The notes under the pieces are model-generated. The model saw nothing but the letters and a program-made list of their open reading frames with translations, was not told the DNA's origin and did not search any database. A DNA stretch of 64,000 bases from Strigamia acuminata (taxonomy: Eukaryota > Arthropoda > Chilopoda > Geophilomorpha > Linotaeniidae): the NCBI GenBank assembly GCA_949358305.1, contig OX442317.1, positions 1,302,001 to 1,366,000 of the forward strand, given 5' to 3'. This document shows positions 35,054 through 47,700 of the stretch, piece by piece; the first letter of the stretch is position 1, and each line of letters starts with the position of its first letter. The position numbers were made by a program, and so were the translations under genes.

Positions 35054-37495
35054 ATGGCGGAAAATTTGGCGGTAATTTTGCAAGGATGTCGTTCGTCGCT
35101 TTTGTCCGTCGTCGAGGACGTCCTGAACGTATTCACGGTGACGATTTTGAAAGGAGAAATCGACAGGCGCTGCTTGGAATCGACGAGCAATTTGAAGCAA
35201 GACTTGATGACGGTACTTTTGCAAAATAACAAGGAAATCGTTGCGTTTGAGGCGGCGGAGGCGGAGAGAATCGCGGCGGAGAAGCTGGTGGAAGACGATG
35301 CGGAGATCGTAGAGAAAACGTCAGCGGAGGAATTGGCGAAAGAAAGGTTGGAGGCGGAGAAACTGGAAGCGGAGGAGGCGGCACGTCCGGCCGGCGGAAG
35401 TGGGGCATCGTCCGCCGAATTGATGGTTTTTCAAATGGCCGAGATGATGAAGATGTTGATGCGGGACAAGTTGGAGACGGCGGCGCGTAATGCGGAAACG
35501 GAGGCGCGTAATGCGGAGAAGGAGACGCGGAATTCGGAGTTGTTGGCACAAAATACTTTGGTGATGAACCGCCTCATCGCGTCCCAGTGTTCGCAGACGG
35601 GTCCCGCGACCACGGTGGTGCAGATGCACTCAACCGTCGACACCGTAAAAGCCATATCCTCTTTTTCGGGCGACGATAAGGAGAACGTGCATTCGTGGGT
35701 GAAGGAGGTAAAACGCGTGGCGAAGCTTTCGGCCTGGACGGACGATCTGACGCTATTGAACGCAGCAACGAGGCTAGAAGGTCACGCCAGCGACTGGCAG
35801 AAGACTGAAGGAAAGAAAATATCGAGTTTGGAGGGCTGGATGTGGGCTCTAGAAGATAGATTTAAGTGCCGCATGAACTTGAACGAATTCTTTGAAATGC
35901 AAAAGAAAAGAAAACTGGAAGCATCGGAGACGATCGTTCATTACATTTATTCAAAGAACACTTTACTAGAGCGTTGTGCGAGCCGTATAAGTGAATCGGA
36001 TCGAGTGTCGATGATTTTGGGCGGAATTGGCGAGGAGTTGGGGTCGTTTCCGTTGGCATCTGGCAACATCGGTTCGGTTGAGGAGCTTTTACATCGCGCG
36101 AGGGGTTTGGACGGGGCGAGAAAAGTGAAGACAACGGACAAAAATAGTAGTAACGTCGAAGTTAAACGAGCAGCGGAGGACGTGGTGAGGGAATCGACGA
36201 AGGAAGCATTTTCGGCGGCGTCGACGAACAAGAACTCACAACGTCACGTGCAATATAGATACGGGATGGATAAATCTACTCTCACGTGTTTCAAGTGCGG
36301 TAAGATCGGACACGTGTCTTTCGACTGTTTGTTGGCAAGTGCGGGAGCAGTTACGACGGAGAAAACGCCGGAGAAGGTTATAGCTTGTGTTGTCAAGACG
36401 AGGAAACCGGAGATGAATTTGACGGTCGTTGCGTGTAGTGTGGAGGAGTTTGACACGGACGTTGAGGCGCTGATTGATCCGGGCGCAAACTTGACAATTA
36501 TCGACGGCAGATTTTTGAAAGACAATACGGAATTAAGAGCGAATAGATCGGGGGCCAGTTTTCATTCCGTCAATGGCCCGTTGGAGATCGATGGATTTCT
36601 CGACATTTCGTTTCGTATTGGCGATATTCAATCGAGAATGAGGAATGTAGCAGTGTCGTCAGGTTTACCTTTTCCTATCATCGTAGGCACAGACTGGCGT
36701 AGGCAAGAAGGTCTGAGGCTGATTTTGGAACCGAATGGCGACATGAATGTTTCAAGAGATCGCAGCAAGGTTCGGACTGTTGGTTGCGCAATATTCGAGA
36801 AAGAGGCGAACCGAGAAAACGTGTGTTTGTCACTGGTCGTGGAATATGACAAGATTTTGGACGTAGCAGACGACGACAAGGACGGAGAAGTTGACGAATT
36901 TGAAAAAAACGATCAAGTTGAAAACGAAAATGGCATTTTTGACAACAACGACGAAGAATTTGTTGAAAACGACGACGATCTTGGCGTGGAATGCGGGAAG
37001 GAGAACTTAGAACTTGACGTTACGAAAATCGAGCTAGTTGCGATCGTAGAAAATGTGAATTTGGGAGAGGACAGATCAAAATTCGACGAAACGGTTTCGG
37101 GGTTCAATGAAGTTGACGCGAAATATGGTGAGGAACACGACGAGAAAGGCGAGGAACACGATAAGAATGAGGCGAATGAAAATGAAGACGAATCGAGTCA
37201 CAAGGGCAAGATTGTACGAGAAAATTTGGAGCCGGGCTGGCTGGAGGACCTGGAGCTTAAGAGATATTTTGCCGAAGAACAGGAAGAGACTTTGACGGGA
37301 GAGACGGACTCGACAAAGATGAGCGAGGAGTTATCGGAGGCTTGTTGTGCATTAGAAAATCGCATTGTATCGAAATTGTTGAATTTTTTGTTTTGTTGTC
37401 GAGGGCGACAACCCAAAAAGGGGGGTCGTGTGAGCGATAGCTCCCCCTGGGGGTCATTTCGAGACTTGTTCTATCTTTTGTATGATTGGTTCTAG
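35054..37495 (+). CDS. Retrotransposon Gag-protease polyprotein
   Basis: 813 residues from the first in-frame ATG; the frame is open from about 35000. Residues about 80-180 are charged and coiled-coil-like with repeats such as RNAETEARNAEKETRNSE. A capsid-like Retrotrans_gag domain follows at about 205-340 (FSGDDKENVHSWVKEVKRVA...LEGWMWALEDRF). A CCHC zinc knuckle CFKCGKIGHVSFDC lies at 412-425. A retropepsin-like domain begins at ALIDPGANLTII (D475) and ends near IIVGTDWRRQEGLRLI. The catalytic triplet reads DPG instead of DTG or DSG. The C-terminal third is highly acidic (D/E/N-rich) and unlike known domains. The last 22 codons lie inside the 3' LTR. The frame is intact, which suggests recent activity or selection on Gag. 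Confidence 0.9.
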   Translation: MAENLAVILQGCRSSLLSVVEDVLNVFTVTILKGEIDRRCLESTSNLKQDLMTVLLQNNKEIVAFEAAEAERIAAEKLVEDDAEIVEKTSAEELAKERLEAEKLEAEEAARPAGGSGASSAELMVFQMAEMMKMLMRDKLETAARNAETEARNAEKETRNSELLAQNTLVMNRLIASQCSQTGPATTVVQMHSTVDTVKAISSFSGDDKENVHSWVKEVKRVAKLSAWTDDLTLLNAATRLEGHASDWQKTEGKKISSLEGWMWALEDRFKCRMNLNEFFEMQKKRKLEASETIVHYIYSKNTLLERCASRISESDRVSMILGGIGEELGSFPLASGNIGSVEELLHRARGLDGARKVKTTDKNSSNVEVKRAAEDVVRESTKEAFSAASTNKNSQRHVQYRYGMDKSTLTCFKCGKIGHVSFDCLLASAGAVTTEKTPEKVIACVVKTRKPEMNLTVVACSVEEFDTDVEALIDPGANLTIIDGRFLKDNTELRANRSGASFHSVNGPLEIDGFLDISFRIGDIQSRMRNVAVSSGLPFPIIVGTDWRRQEGLRLILEPNGDMNVSRDRSKVRTVGCAIFEKEANRENVCLSLVVEYDKILDVADDDKDGEVDEFEKNDQVENENGIFDNNDEEFVENDDDLGVECGKENLELDVTKIELVAIVENVNLGEDRSKFDETVSGFNEVDAKYGEEHDEKGEEHDKNEANENEDESSHKGKIVRENLEPGWLEDLELKRYFAEEQEETLTGETDSTKMSEELSEACCALENRIVSKLLNFLFCCRGRQPKKGGRVSDSSPWGSFRDLFYLLYDWF
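37415..37425 (+). promoter_or_regulatory. Polypurine tract
   Basis: aaaaagggggg lies three bases (tcg) before the 3' LTR, the expected plus-strand primer of an LTR retrotransposon. Confidence 0.8.
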
Positions 37496-37560
37496 GTTTT
37501 ATGAATAAATCAGTCTAGTTTAGACAATCATCTTGATCGGTTGTCTTTATCATTCTCACA
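37429..37560 (+). repeat. 3' LTR
   Basis: 132 bp, reading the same as the 5' LTR throughout by eye. It encodes the C-terminal residues and the stop codon (37493-37495) of the Gag-protease ORF and carries the same AATAAA signal. Confidence 0.93.
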
Positions 37561-40500
37561 CTCCCAAACTGTTTTTGGCACTTCCTTGACTCATCCCTAG
37601 AACACTGACCAAGTTTCAGGACCTCGCACCTTCAGATACTTGAGTTACACACTCACAAACATAGCAACTTTCCTCGAACACTTCAACTTTTCCCGAAATT
37701 GCAACCTCACTTCAAACACCCATAAAAAGAAAACCATACACAAGAAACCTCCCAAACTTTTTTTGGCACTTCCTTGACTCATCCCTAGAACACTCACCAA
37801 GTTTCAGGACCTCACACTTTCAGATACTTGAGTTACATACTCACAAACATAGCAACTTTTCCCGAAATCGCAACCTCACTTCAAACACCCATAAAAAAAA
37901 AACCATACACAAGAAACCTCCCAAACTTTTTTTGGCACTTCCTTGACTCATCCCTAAGACACTCACCAAGTTTCAGGACCTCGCACCTTCAGATACTTGA
38001 GTTACACACTCACAAACATAGCAACTTTCCTCGAACACTTCAACTTTTCCCGAAATCGCAACCTCACTTCAAACACCCATAAAAAGAAAACCATACACAA
38101 GAAACCTCCCAAACTTTTTTTGGCACTTCCTTGACTCATCCCTAGAACACTCACCAAGTTTCAGGACTTCACACTTTCAGATACTTGAGTTACATACTCA
38201 CAAACATAGCAACTTTTCCCGAAATCGCAACCTCACTTCAAACACCCATAAAAAAAAAACTATACAAAAGAAACCTCTCAAACTTTTTTTGGCACTTCCT
38301 TGACTCATCCCTAAGACACTCACCAAGTTTCAGGACCTCGCACCTTCAGATACTTGAGTTACACACTCACAAACATAGCAACTTTCCTCGAACACTTCAA
38401 CTTTTCCCGAAATCGCAACCTCACTTCAAACACCCATAAAAAAAAACCATACACAAGAAACCTCCCAAACTCTTTTTGGCACTTCCTTGACTCATCCCTA
38501 AGACACTCACCAAGTTTCAGGACCTCGCACCTTCAGATACTTGAGTTACACACTCACAAACATAGCAACTTTTCCCGAAATCACAACCTCACTTCAAACA
38601 CCCATAAAAAAAAAACCATACACAAGAAACCTCCCAAACTTTTTTTGGCACTTCCTTGACTCATCCCTAAGACACTCACCAAGTTTCAGGACCTCGCACC
38701 TTCAGATACTTGAGTTACACACTCACAAACATAGCAACTTTCCTCGAACACTTCAACTTTTCCCGAAATCGCAACCTTACTTCAAACACCCATAAAAAAA
38801 AAACCATACACAAGAAACCTCCCAAACTCTTTTTGGCACTTCCTTGACTCATCCCTAAGACACTCACCAAGTTTCAGGACCTCGCACCTTCAGATACTTG
38901 AGTTACACACTCACAAACATAGCAACTTTTCCCGAAATCGCAACCTCACTTCAAACACCCATAAAAAAAAAACCATACACAAGAAACCTCCCAAACTTTT
39001 TTTGGCACTTTCTTGACTCATCCCTAAGACACTCACCAAGTTTCAGGACCTCGCACCTTCAGATACTTGAGTTACACACTCACAAACATAGCAACTTTTC
39101 CCGAAATCGCAACCTCACTTCAAACACCCATAAAAAGAAAACCATACACAAGAAACCTCCCAAACTTTTTTTGGCACTTTCTTGACTCATCCCTAGAACA
39201 CTCACCAAGTTTCAGGACCTCACACTTTCAGATACTTGAGTTACATACTCACAAACATAGCAACTTTTCCCGAAATCGCAACCTCACTTCAAACACCCAT
39301 AAAAAAAAAACCATACACAAGAAACCTCCCAAACTTTTTTTGGCACTTCCTTGACTCATCCCTAGAACACTCACCAAGTTTCAGGACCTCACACTTTCAG
39401 ATACTTGAGTTACATACTCACAAACATAGCAACTTTTCCCGAAATCACAACCTCACTTCAAACACCCATAAAAAAAAAACCATACACAAGAAACCTCCCA
39501 AACTTTTTTTGGCACTTTCTTGACTCATCCCTAAGACACTCACCAAGTTTCAGGACCTCGCACCTTCAGATACTTGAGTTACACACTCACAAACATAGCA
39601 ACTTTTCCTGAAATTGCAACCTCACTTCAAACACCCATAAAAAAAAAGCCATACACAGGAAACCTCCCAAACTCTTTTTGGCACTTCCTTGACTCATCCC
39701 TAAGACACTCACCAAGTTTCAGGACCTCGCACCTTCAGATACTTGAGTTACACACTCACAAACATAGCAACTTTCCTCGAACACTTCAACTTTTCCCGAA
39801 ATTGCAACCTCACTTCAAACACCCATAAAAAGAAAACCATACACAAGAAACCTCCCAAACTTTTTTTGGCACTTTCTTGACTCATCCCTAGAACACTCAC
39901 CAAGTTTCAGGACCTCGCACCTTCAGATACTTGAGTTACACACTCACAAACATAGCAACTTTCCTCGAACACTTCAACTTTTCCCGAAATTGCAACCTCA
40001 CTTCAAACACCCATAAAAAAAAAACCATACACAAGAAACCTCCCAAACTTTTTTTGGCACTTCCTTGACTCATCCCTAAGACACTCACCAAGTTTCAGGA
40101 CCTCGCACCTTCAGATACTTGAGTTACACACTCACAAACATAGCAACTTTCCTCGAACACTTCAACTTTTCCCGAAATCGCAACCTCACTTCAAACACCC
40201 ATAAAAAGAAAACCATACACAAGAAACCTCCCAAACCTTTTTTGGCACTTCCTTGACTCATCCCTAGAACACTCACCAAGTTTCAGGACCTCACACTTTC
40301 AGATACTTGAGTTACATACTCACAAACATAGCAACTTTTCCCGAAATCGCAACCTCACTTCAAACACCCATAAAAAAAAAACTATACACAAGAAACCTCC
40401 CAAACTTTTTTTGGCACTTCCTTGACTCATCCCTAAGACACTCACCAAGTTTCAGGACCTCGCACCTTCAGATACTTGAGTTACACACTCACAAACATAG

Positions 40501-41377
40501 CAACTTTCCTCGAACACTTCAACTTTTCCCGAAATCGCAACCTCACTTCAAACACCCATAAAAAAAAAACCATACACAAGAAACCTCCCAAACTCTTTTT
40601 GGCACTTCCTTGACTCATCCCTAAGACACTCACCAAGTTTCAGGACCTCGCACCTTCAGATACTTGAGTTACACACTCACAAACATAGCAACTTTTCCCG
40701 AAATCACAACCTCACTTCAAACACCCATAAAAAAAAAACCATACACAAGAAACCTCCCAAACCTTTTTTGGCACTTCCTTGACTCATCCCTAAGACACTC
40801 ACCAAGTTTCAGGACCTCGCACCTTCAGATACTTGAGTTACACACTCACAAACATAGCAACTTTCCTCGAACACTTCAACTTTTCCCGAAATCGCAACCT
40901 CACTTCAAACACCCATAAAAAAAAAACCATACACAAGAAACCTCCCAAACTCTTTTTGGCACTTCCTTGACTCATCCCTAAGACACTCACCAAGTTTCAG
41001 GACCTCGCACCTTCAGATACTTGAGTTACACACTCACAAACATAGCAACTTTTCCCGAAATCACAACCTCACTTCAAACACTCATAAAAAAAAAACCATA
41101 CACAAGAAACCTCCCAAACTTTTTTTGGCACTTCCTTGACTCATCCCTAAGACACTCACCAAGTTTCAGGACCTCGCACCTTCAGATACTTGAGTTACAC
41201 ACTCACAAACATAGCAACTTTCCTCGAACACTTCAACTTTTCCCGAAATTGCAACCTCACTTCAAACACCCATAAAAAGAAAACCATACACAAGAAACCT
41301 CCCAAACTTTTTTTGGCACTTTCTTGACTCATCCCTAGAACACTCACCAAGTTTCAGGACCTCACACTTTCAGATAC

Positions 41378-43690
41378 TTGAGTTACATACTCACAAACAT
41401 AGCAACTTTTCCCGAAATCGCAACCTCACTTCAAACACCCATAAAAAAAAAACCATACACAAGAAACCTCCCAAACTTTTTTTGGCACTTCCTTGACTCA
41501 TCCCTAGAACACTCACCAAGTTTCAGGACCTCACACTTTCAGATACTTGAGTTACATACTCACAAACATAGCAACTTTTCCCGAAATCACAACCTCACTT
41601 CAAACACCCATAAAAAAAAAACCATACACAAGAAACCTCCCAAACTTTTTTTGGCACTTTCTTGACTCATCCCTAAGACACTCACCAAGTTTCAGGACCT
41701 CGCACCTTCAGATACTTGAGTTACACACTCACAAACATAGCAACTTTTCCCGAAATTGCAACCTCACTTCAAACACCCATAAAAAAAAAGCCATACACAG
41801 GAAACCTCCCAAACTCTTTTTGGCACTTCCTTGACTCATCCCTAAGACACTCACCAAGTTTCAGGACCTCGCACCTTCAGATACTTGAGTTACACACTCA
41901 CAAACATAGCAACTTTCCTCGAACACTTCAACTTTTCCCGAAATTGCAACCTCACTTCAAACACCCATAAAAAGAAAACCATACACAAGAAACCTCCCAA
42001 ACTTTTTTTGGCACTTTCTTGACTCATCCCTAGAACACTCACCAAGTTTCAGGACCTCGCACCTTCAGATACTTGAGTTACACACTCACAAACATAGCAA
42101 CTTTCCTCGAACACTTCAACTTTTCCCGAAATTGCAACCTCACTTCAAACACCCATAAAAAGAAAACCATACACAAGAAACCTCCCAAACTTTTTTTGGC
42201 ACTTCCTTGACTCATCCCTAGAACACTCACCAAGTTTCAGGACCTCACACTTTCAGATACTTGAGTTACATACTCACAAACATAGCAACTTTTCCCGAAA
42301 TTGCAACCTCACTTCAAACACCCATAAAAAAAAAACCATACACAAGAAACCTCCCAAACTTTTTTTGGCACTTCCTTGACTCATCCCTAAGACACTCACC
42401 AAGTTTCAGGACCTCGCACCTTCAGATACTTGAGTTACACACTCACAAACATAGCAACTTTCCTCGAACACTTCAACTTTTCCCGAAATCGCAACCTCAC
42501 TTCAAACACCCATAAAAAGAAAACCATACACAAGAAACCTCCCAAACCTTTTTTGGCACTTCCTTGACTCATCCCTAGAACACTCACCAAGTTTCAGGAC
42601 CTCACACTTTCAGATACTTGAGTTACATACTCACAAACATAGCAACTTTTCCCGAAATCGCAACCTCACTTCAAACACCCATAAAAAAAAAACTATACAC
42701 AAGAAACCTCCCAAACTTTTTTTGGCACTTCCTTGACTCATCCCTAAGACACTCACCAAGTTTCAGGACCTCGCACCTTCAGATACTTGAGTTACACACT
42801 CACAAACATAGCAACTTTCCTCGAACACTTCAACTTTTCCCGAAATCGCAACCTCACTTCAAACACCCATAAAAAAAAAACCATACACAAGAAACCTCCC
42901 AAACTCTTTTTGGCACTTCCTTGACTCATCCCTAAGACACTCACCAAGTTTCAGGACCTCGCACCTTCAGATACTTGAGTTACACACTCACAAACATAGC
43001 AACTTTTCCCGAAATCACAACCTCACTTCAAACACCCATAAAAAAAAAACCATACACAAGAAACCTCCCAAACCTTTTTTGGCACTTCCTTGACTCATCC
43101 CTAAGACACTCACCAAGTTTCAGGACCTCGCACCTTCAGATACTTGAGTTACACACTCACAAACATAGCAACTTTCCTCGAACACTTCAACTTTTCCCGA
43201 AATCGCAACCTCACTTCAAACACCCATAAAAAAAAAACCATACACAAGAAACCTCCCAAACTCTTTTTGGCACTTCCTTGACTCATCCCTAAGACACTCA
43301 CCAAGTTTCAGGACCTCGCACCTTCAGATACTTGAGTTACACACTCACAAACATAGCAACTTTTCCCGAAATCACAACCTCACTTCAAACACTCATAAAA
43401 AAAAAACCATACACAAGAAACCTCCCAAACTTTTTTTGGCACTTCCTTGACTCATCCCTAAGACACTCACCAAGTTTCAGGACCTCGCACCTTCAGATAC
43501 TTGAGTTACACACTCACAAACATAGCAACTTTCCTCGAACACTTCAACTTTTCCCGAAATTGCAACCTCACTTCAAACACCCATAAAAAGAAAACCATAC
43601 ACAAGAAACCTCCCAAACTTTTTTTGGCACTTTCTTGACTCATCCCTAGAACACTCACCAAGTTTCAGGACCTCGCACCTTCAGATACTT
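41378..43690. repeat. Higher-order unit, early copy of the 2311-bp type
   Basis: Monomer order A, A, ABB, AB, AB, AB matches the order at 44741 and 47052. It also shares their variant set, for example the acacaggaaacc monomer at about 41800, which recurs 3363 bp later. The match ends where an extra B follows the monomer at 43332. Confidence 0.75.
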
Positions 43691-44740
43691 GAGTTACACA
43701 CTCACAAACATAGCAACTTTCCTCGAACACTTCAACTTTTCCCGAAATCGCAACCTCACTTCAAACACCCATAAAAAGAAAACCATACACAAGAAACCTC
43801 CCAAACCTTTTTTGGCACTTCCTTGACTCATCCCTAGAACACTCACCAAGTTTCAGGACCTCACACTTTCAGATACTTGAGTTACATACTCACAAACATA
43901 GCAACTTTTCCCGAAATCGCAACCTCACTTCAAACACCCATAAAAAAAAAACTATACACAAGAAACCTCCCAAACTTTTTTTGGCACTTCCTTGACTCAT
44001 CCCTAAGACACTCACCAAGTTTCAGGACCTCGCACCTTCAGATACTTGAGTTACACACTCACAAACATAGCAACTTTCCTCGAACACTTCAACTTTTCCC
44101 GAAATCGCAACCTCACTTCAAACACCCATAAAAAAAAAACCATACACAAGAAACCTCCCAAACTCTTTTTGGCACTTCCTTGACTCATCCCTAAGACACT
44201 CACCAAGTTTCAGGACCTCGCACCTTCAGATACTTGAGTTACACACTCACAAACATAGCAACTTTTCCCGAAATCACAACCTCACTTCAAACACTCATAA
44301 AAAAAAAACCATACACAAGAAACCTCCCAAACTTTTTTTGGCACTTCCTTAACTCATCCCTAAGACACTCACCAAGTTTCAGGACCTCGCACCTTCAGAT
44401 ACTTGAGTTACACACTCACAAACATAGCAACTTTTCCCGAAATCGCAACCTCACTTCAAACACCCATAAAAAAAAAACCATACACAAGAAACCTCCCAAA
44501 CTTTTTTTGGCACTTTCTTGACTCATCCCTAAGACACTCACCAAGTTTCAGGACCTCGCACCTTCAGATACTTGAGTTACACACTCACAAACATAGCAAC
44601 TTTTCCCGAAATCGCAACCTCACTTCAAACACCCATAAAAAGAAAACCATACACAAGAAACCTCCCAAACTTTTTTTGGCACTTTCTTGACTCATCCCTA
44701 GAACACTCACCAAGTTTCAGGACCTCACACTTTCAGATAC

Positions 44741-47700
44741 TTGAGTTACATACTCACAAACATAGCAACTTTTCCCGAAATCGCAACCTCACTTCAAACA
44801 CCCATAAAAAAAAAACCATACACAAGAAACCTCCCAAACGTTTTTTGGCACTTCCTTGACTCATCCCTAGAACACTCACCAAGTTTCAGGACCTCACACT
44901 TTCAGATACTTGAGTTACATACTCACAAACATAGCAACTTTTCCCGAAATCACAACCTCACTTCAAACACCCATAAAAAAAAAACCATACACAAGAAACC
45001 TCCCAAACTTTTTTTGGCACTTTCTTGACTCATCCCTAAGACACTCACCAAGTTTCAGGACCTCGCACCTTCAGATACTTGAGTTACACACTCACAAACA
45101 TAGCAACTTTTCCCGAAATTGCAACCTCACTTCAAACACCCATAAAAAAAAAGCCATACACAGGAAACCTCCCAAACTCTTTTTGGCACTTCCTTGACTC
45201 ATCCCTAAGACACTCACCAAGTTTCAGGACCTCGCACCTTCAGATACTTGAGTTACACACTCACAAACATAGCAACTTTCCTCGAACACTTCAACTTTTC
45301 CCGAAATTGCAACCTCACTTCAAACACCCATAAAAAGAAAACCATACACAAGAAACCTCCCAAACTTTTTTTGGCACTTTCTTGACTCATCCCTAGAACA
45401 CTCACCAAGTTTCAGGACCTCGCACCTTCAGATACTTGAGTTACACACTCACAAACATAGCAACTTTCCTCGAACACTTCAACTTTTCCCGAAATTGCAA
45501 CCTCACTTCAAACACCCATAAAAAGAAAACCATACACAAGAAACCTCCCAAACTTTTTTTGGCACTTCCTTGACTCATCCCTAGAACACTCACCAAGTTT
45601 CAGGACCTCACACTTTCAGATACTTGAGTTACATACTCACAAACATAGCAACTTTTCCCGAAATTGCAACCTCACTTCAAACACCCATAAAAAAAAAACC
45701 ATACACAAGAAACCTCCCAAACTTTTTTTGGCACTTCCTTGACTCATCCCTAAGACACTCACCAAGTTTCAGGACCTCGCACCTTCAGATACTTGAGTTA
45801 CACACTCACAAACATAGCAACTTTCCTCGAACACTTCAACTTTTCCCGAAATCGCAACCTCACTTCAAACACCCATAAAAAGAAAACCATACACAAGAAA
45901 CCTCCCAAACCTTTTTTGGCACTTCCTTGACTCATCCCTAGAACACTCACCAAGTTTCAGGACCTCACACTTTCAGATACTTGAGTTACATACTCACAAA
46001 CATAGCAACTTTTCCCGAAATCGCAACCTCACTTCAAACACCCATAAAAAAAAAACTATACACAAGAAACCTCCCAAACTTTTTTTGGCACTTCCTTGAC
46101 TCATCCCTAAGACACTCACCAAGTTTCAGGACCTCGCACCTTCAGATACTTGAGTTACACACTCACAAACATAGCAACTTTCCTCGAACACTTCAACTTT
46201 TCCCGAAATCGCAACCTCACTTCAAACACCCATAAAAAAAAAACCATACACAAGAAACCTCCCAAACTCTTTTTGGCACTTCCTTGACTCATCCCTAAGA
46301 CACTCACCAAGTTTCAGGACCTCGCACCTTCAGATACTTGAGTTACACACTCACAAACATAGCAACTTTTCCCGAAATCACAACCTCACTTCAAACACCC
46401 ATAAAAAAAAAACCATACACAAGAAACCTCCCAAACCTTTTTTGGCACTTCCTTGACTCATCCCTAAGACACTCACCAAGTTTCAGGACCTCGCACCTTC
46501 AGATACTTGAGTTACACACTCACAAACATAGCAACTTTCCTCGAACACTTCAACTTTTCCCGAAATCGCAACCTCACTTCAAACACCCATAAAAAAAAAA
46601 CCATACACAAGAAACCTCCCAAACTCTTTTTGGCACTTCCTTGACTCATCCCTAAGACACTCACCAAGTTTCAGGACCTCGCACCTTCAGATACTTGAGT
46701 TACACACTCACAAACATAGCAACTTTTCCCGAAATCACAACCTCACTTCAAACACTCATAAAAAAAAAACCATACACAAGAAACCTCCCAAACTTTTTTT
46801 GGCACTTCCTTGACTCATCCCTAAGACACTCACCAAGTTTCAGGACCTCGCACCTTCAGATACTTGAGTTACACACTCACAAACATAGCAACTTTCCTCG
46901 AACACTTCAACTTTTCCCGAAATTGCAACCTCACTTCAAACACCCATAAAAAGAAAACCATACACAAGAAACCTCCCAAACTTTTTTTGGCACTTTCTTG
47001 ACTCATCCCTAGAACACTCACCAAGTTTCAGGACCTCACACTTTCAGATACTTGAGTTACATACTCACAAACATAGCAACTTTTCCCGAAATCGCAACCT
47101 CACTTCAAACACCCATAAAAAAAAAACCATACACAAGAAACCTCCCAAACTTTTTTTGGCACTTCCTTGACTCATCCCTAGAACACTCACCAAGTTTCAG
47201 GACCTCACACTTTCAGATACTTGAGTTACATACTCACAAACATAGCAACTTTTCCCGAAATCACAACCTCACTTCAAACACCCATAAAAAAAAAACCATA
47301 CACAAGAAACCTCCCAAACTTTTTTTGGCACTTTCTTGACTCATCCCTAAGACACTCACCAAGTTTCAGGACCTCGCACCTTCAGATACTTGAGTTACAC
47401 ACTCACAAACATAGCAACTTTTCCCGAAATTGCAACCTCACTTCAAACACCCATAAAAAAAAAGCCATACACAGGAAACCTCCCAAACTCTTTTTGGCAC
47501 TTCCTTGACTCATCCCTAAGACACTCACCAAGTTTCAGGACCTCGCACCTTCAGATACTTGAGTTACACACTCACAAACATAGCAACTTTCCTCGAACAC
47601 TTCAACTTTTCCCGAAATTGCAACCTCACTTCAAACACCCATAAAAAGAAAACCATACACAAGAAACCTCCCAAACTTTTTTTGGCACTTTCTTGACTCA

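Larger units (their letters stand above)
34621..37560 (+). mobile_element. Non-autonomous LTR retrotransposon (Gag-protease only), 2940 bp
   Basis: 132-bp LTRs (34621-34752 and 37429-37560) read as identical and begin TG and end CA. A 5-bp target duplication ctccc flanks the element (34616-34620 and 37561-37565). A primer site abuts the 5' LTR and a polypurine tract precedes the 3' LTR. The only ORF encodes Gag and a retropepsin-like domain. There is no room for reverse transcriptase, RNase H or integrase. Organisation and Gag type point to the Ty3/gypsy side. Removing the element and one ctccc restores a normal satellite monomer, so the insertion is younger than the array. Confidence 0.93.
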
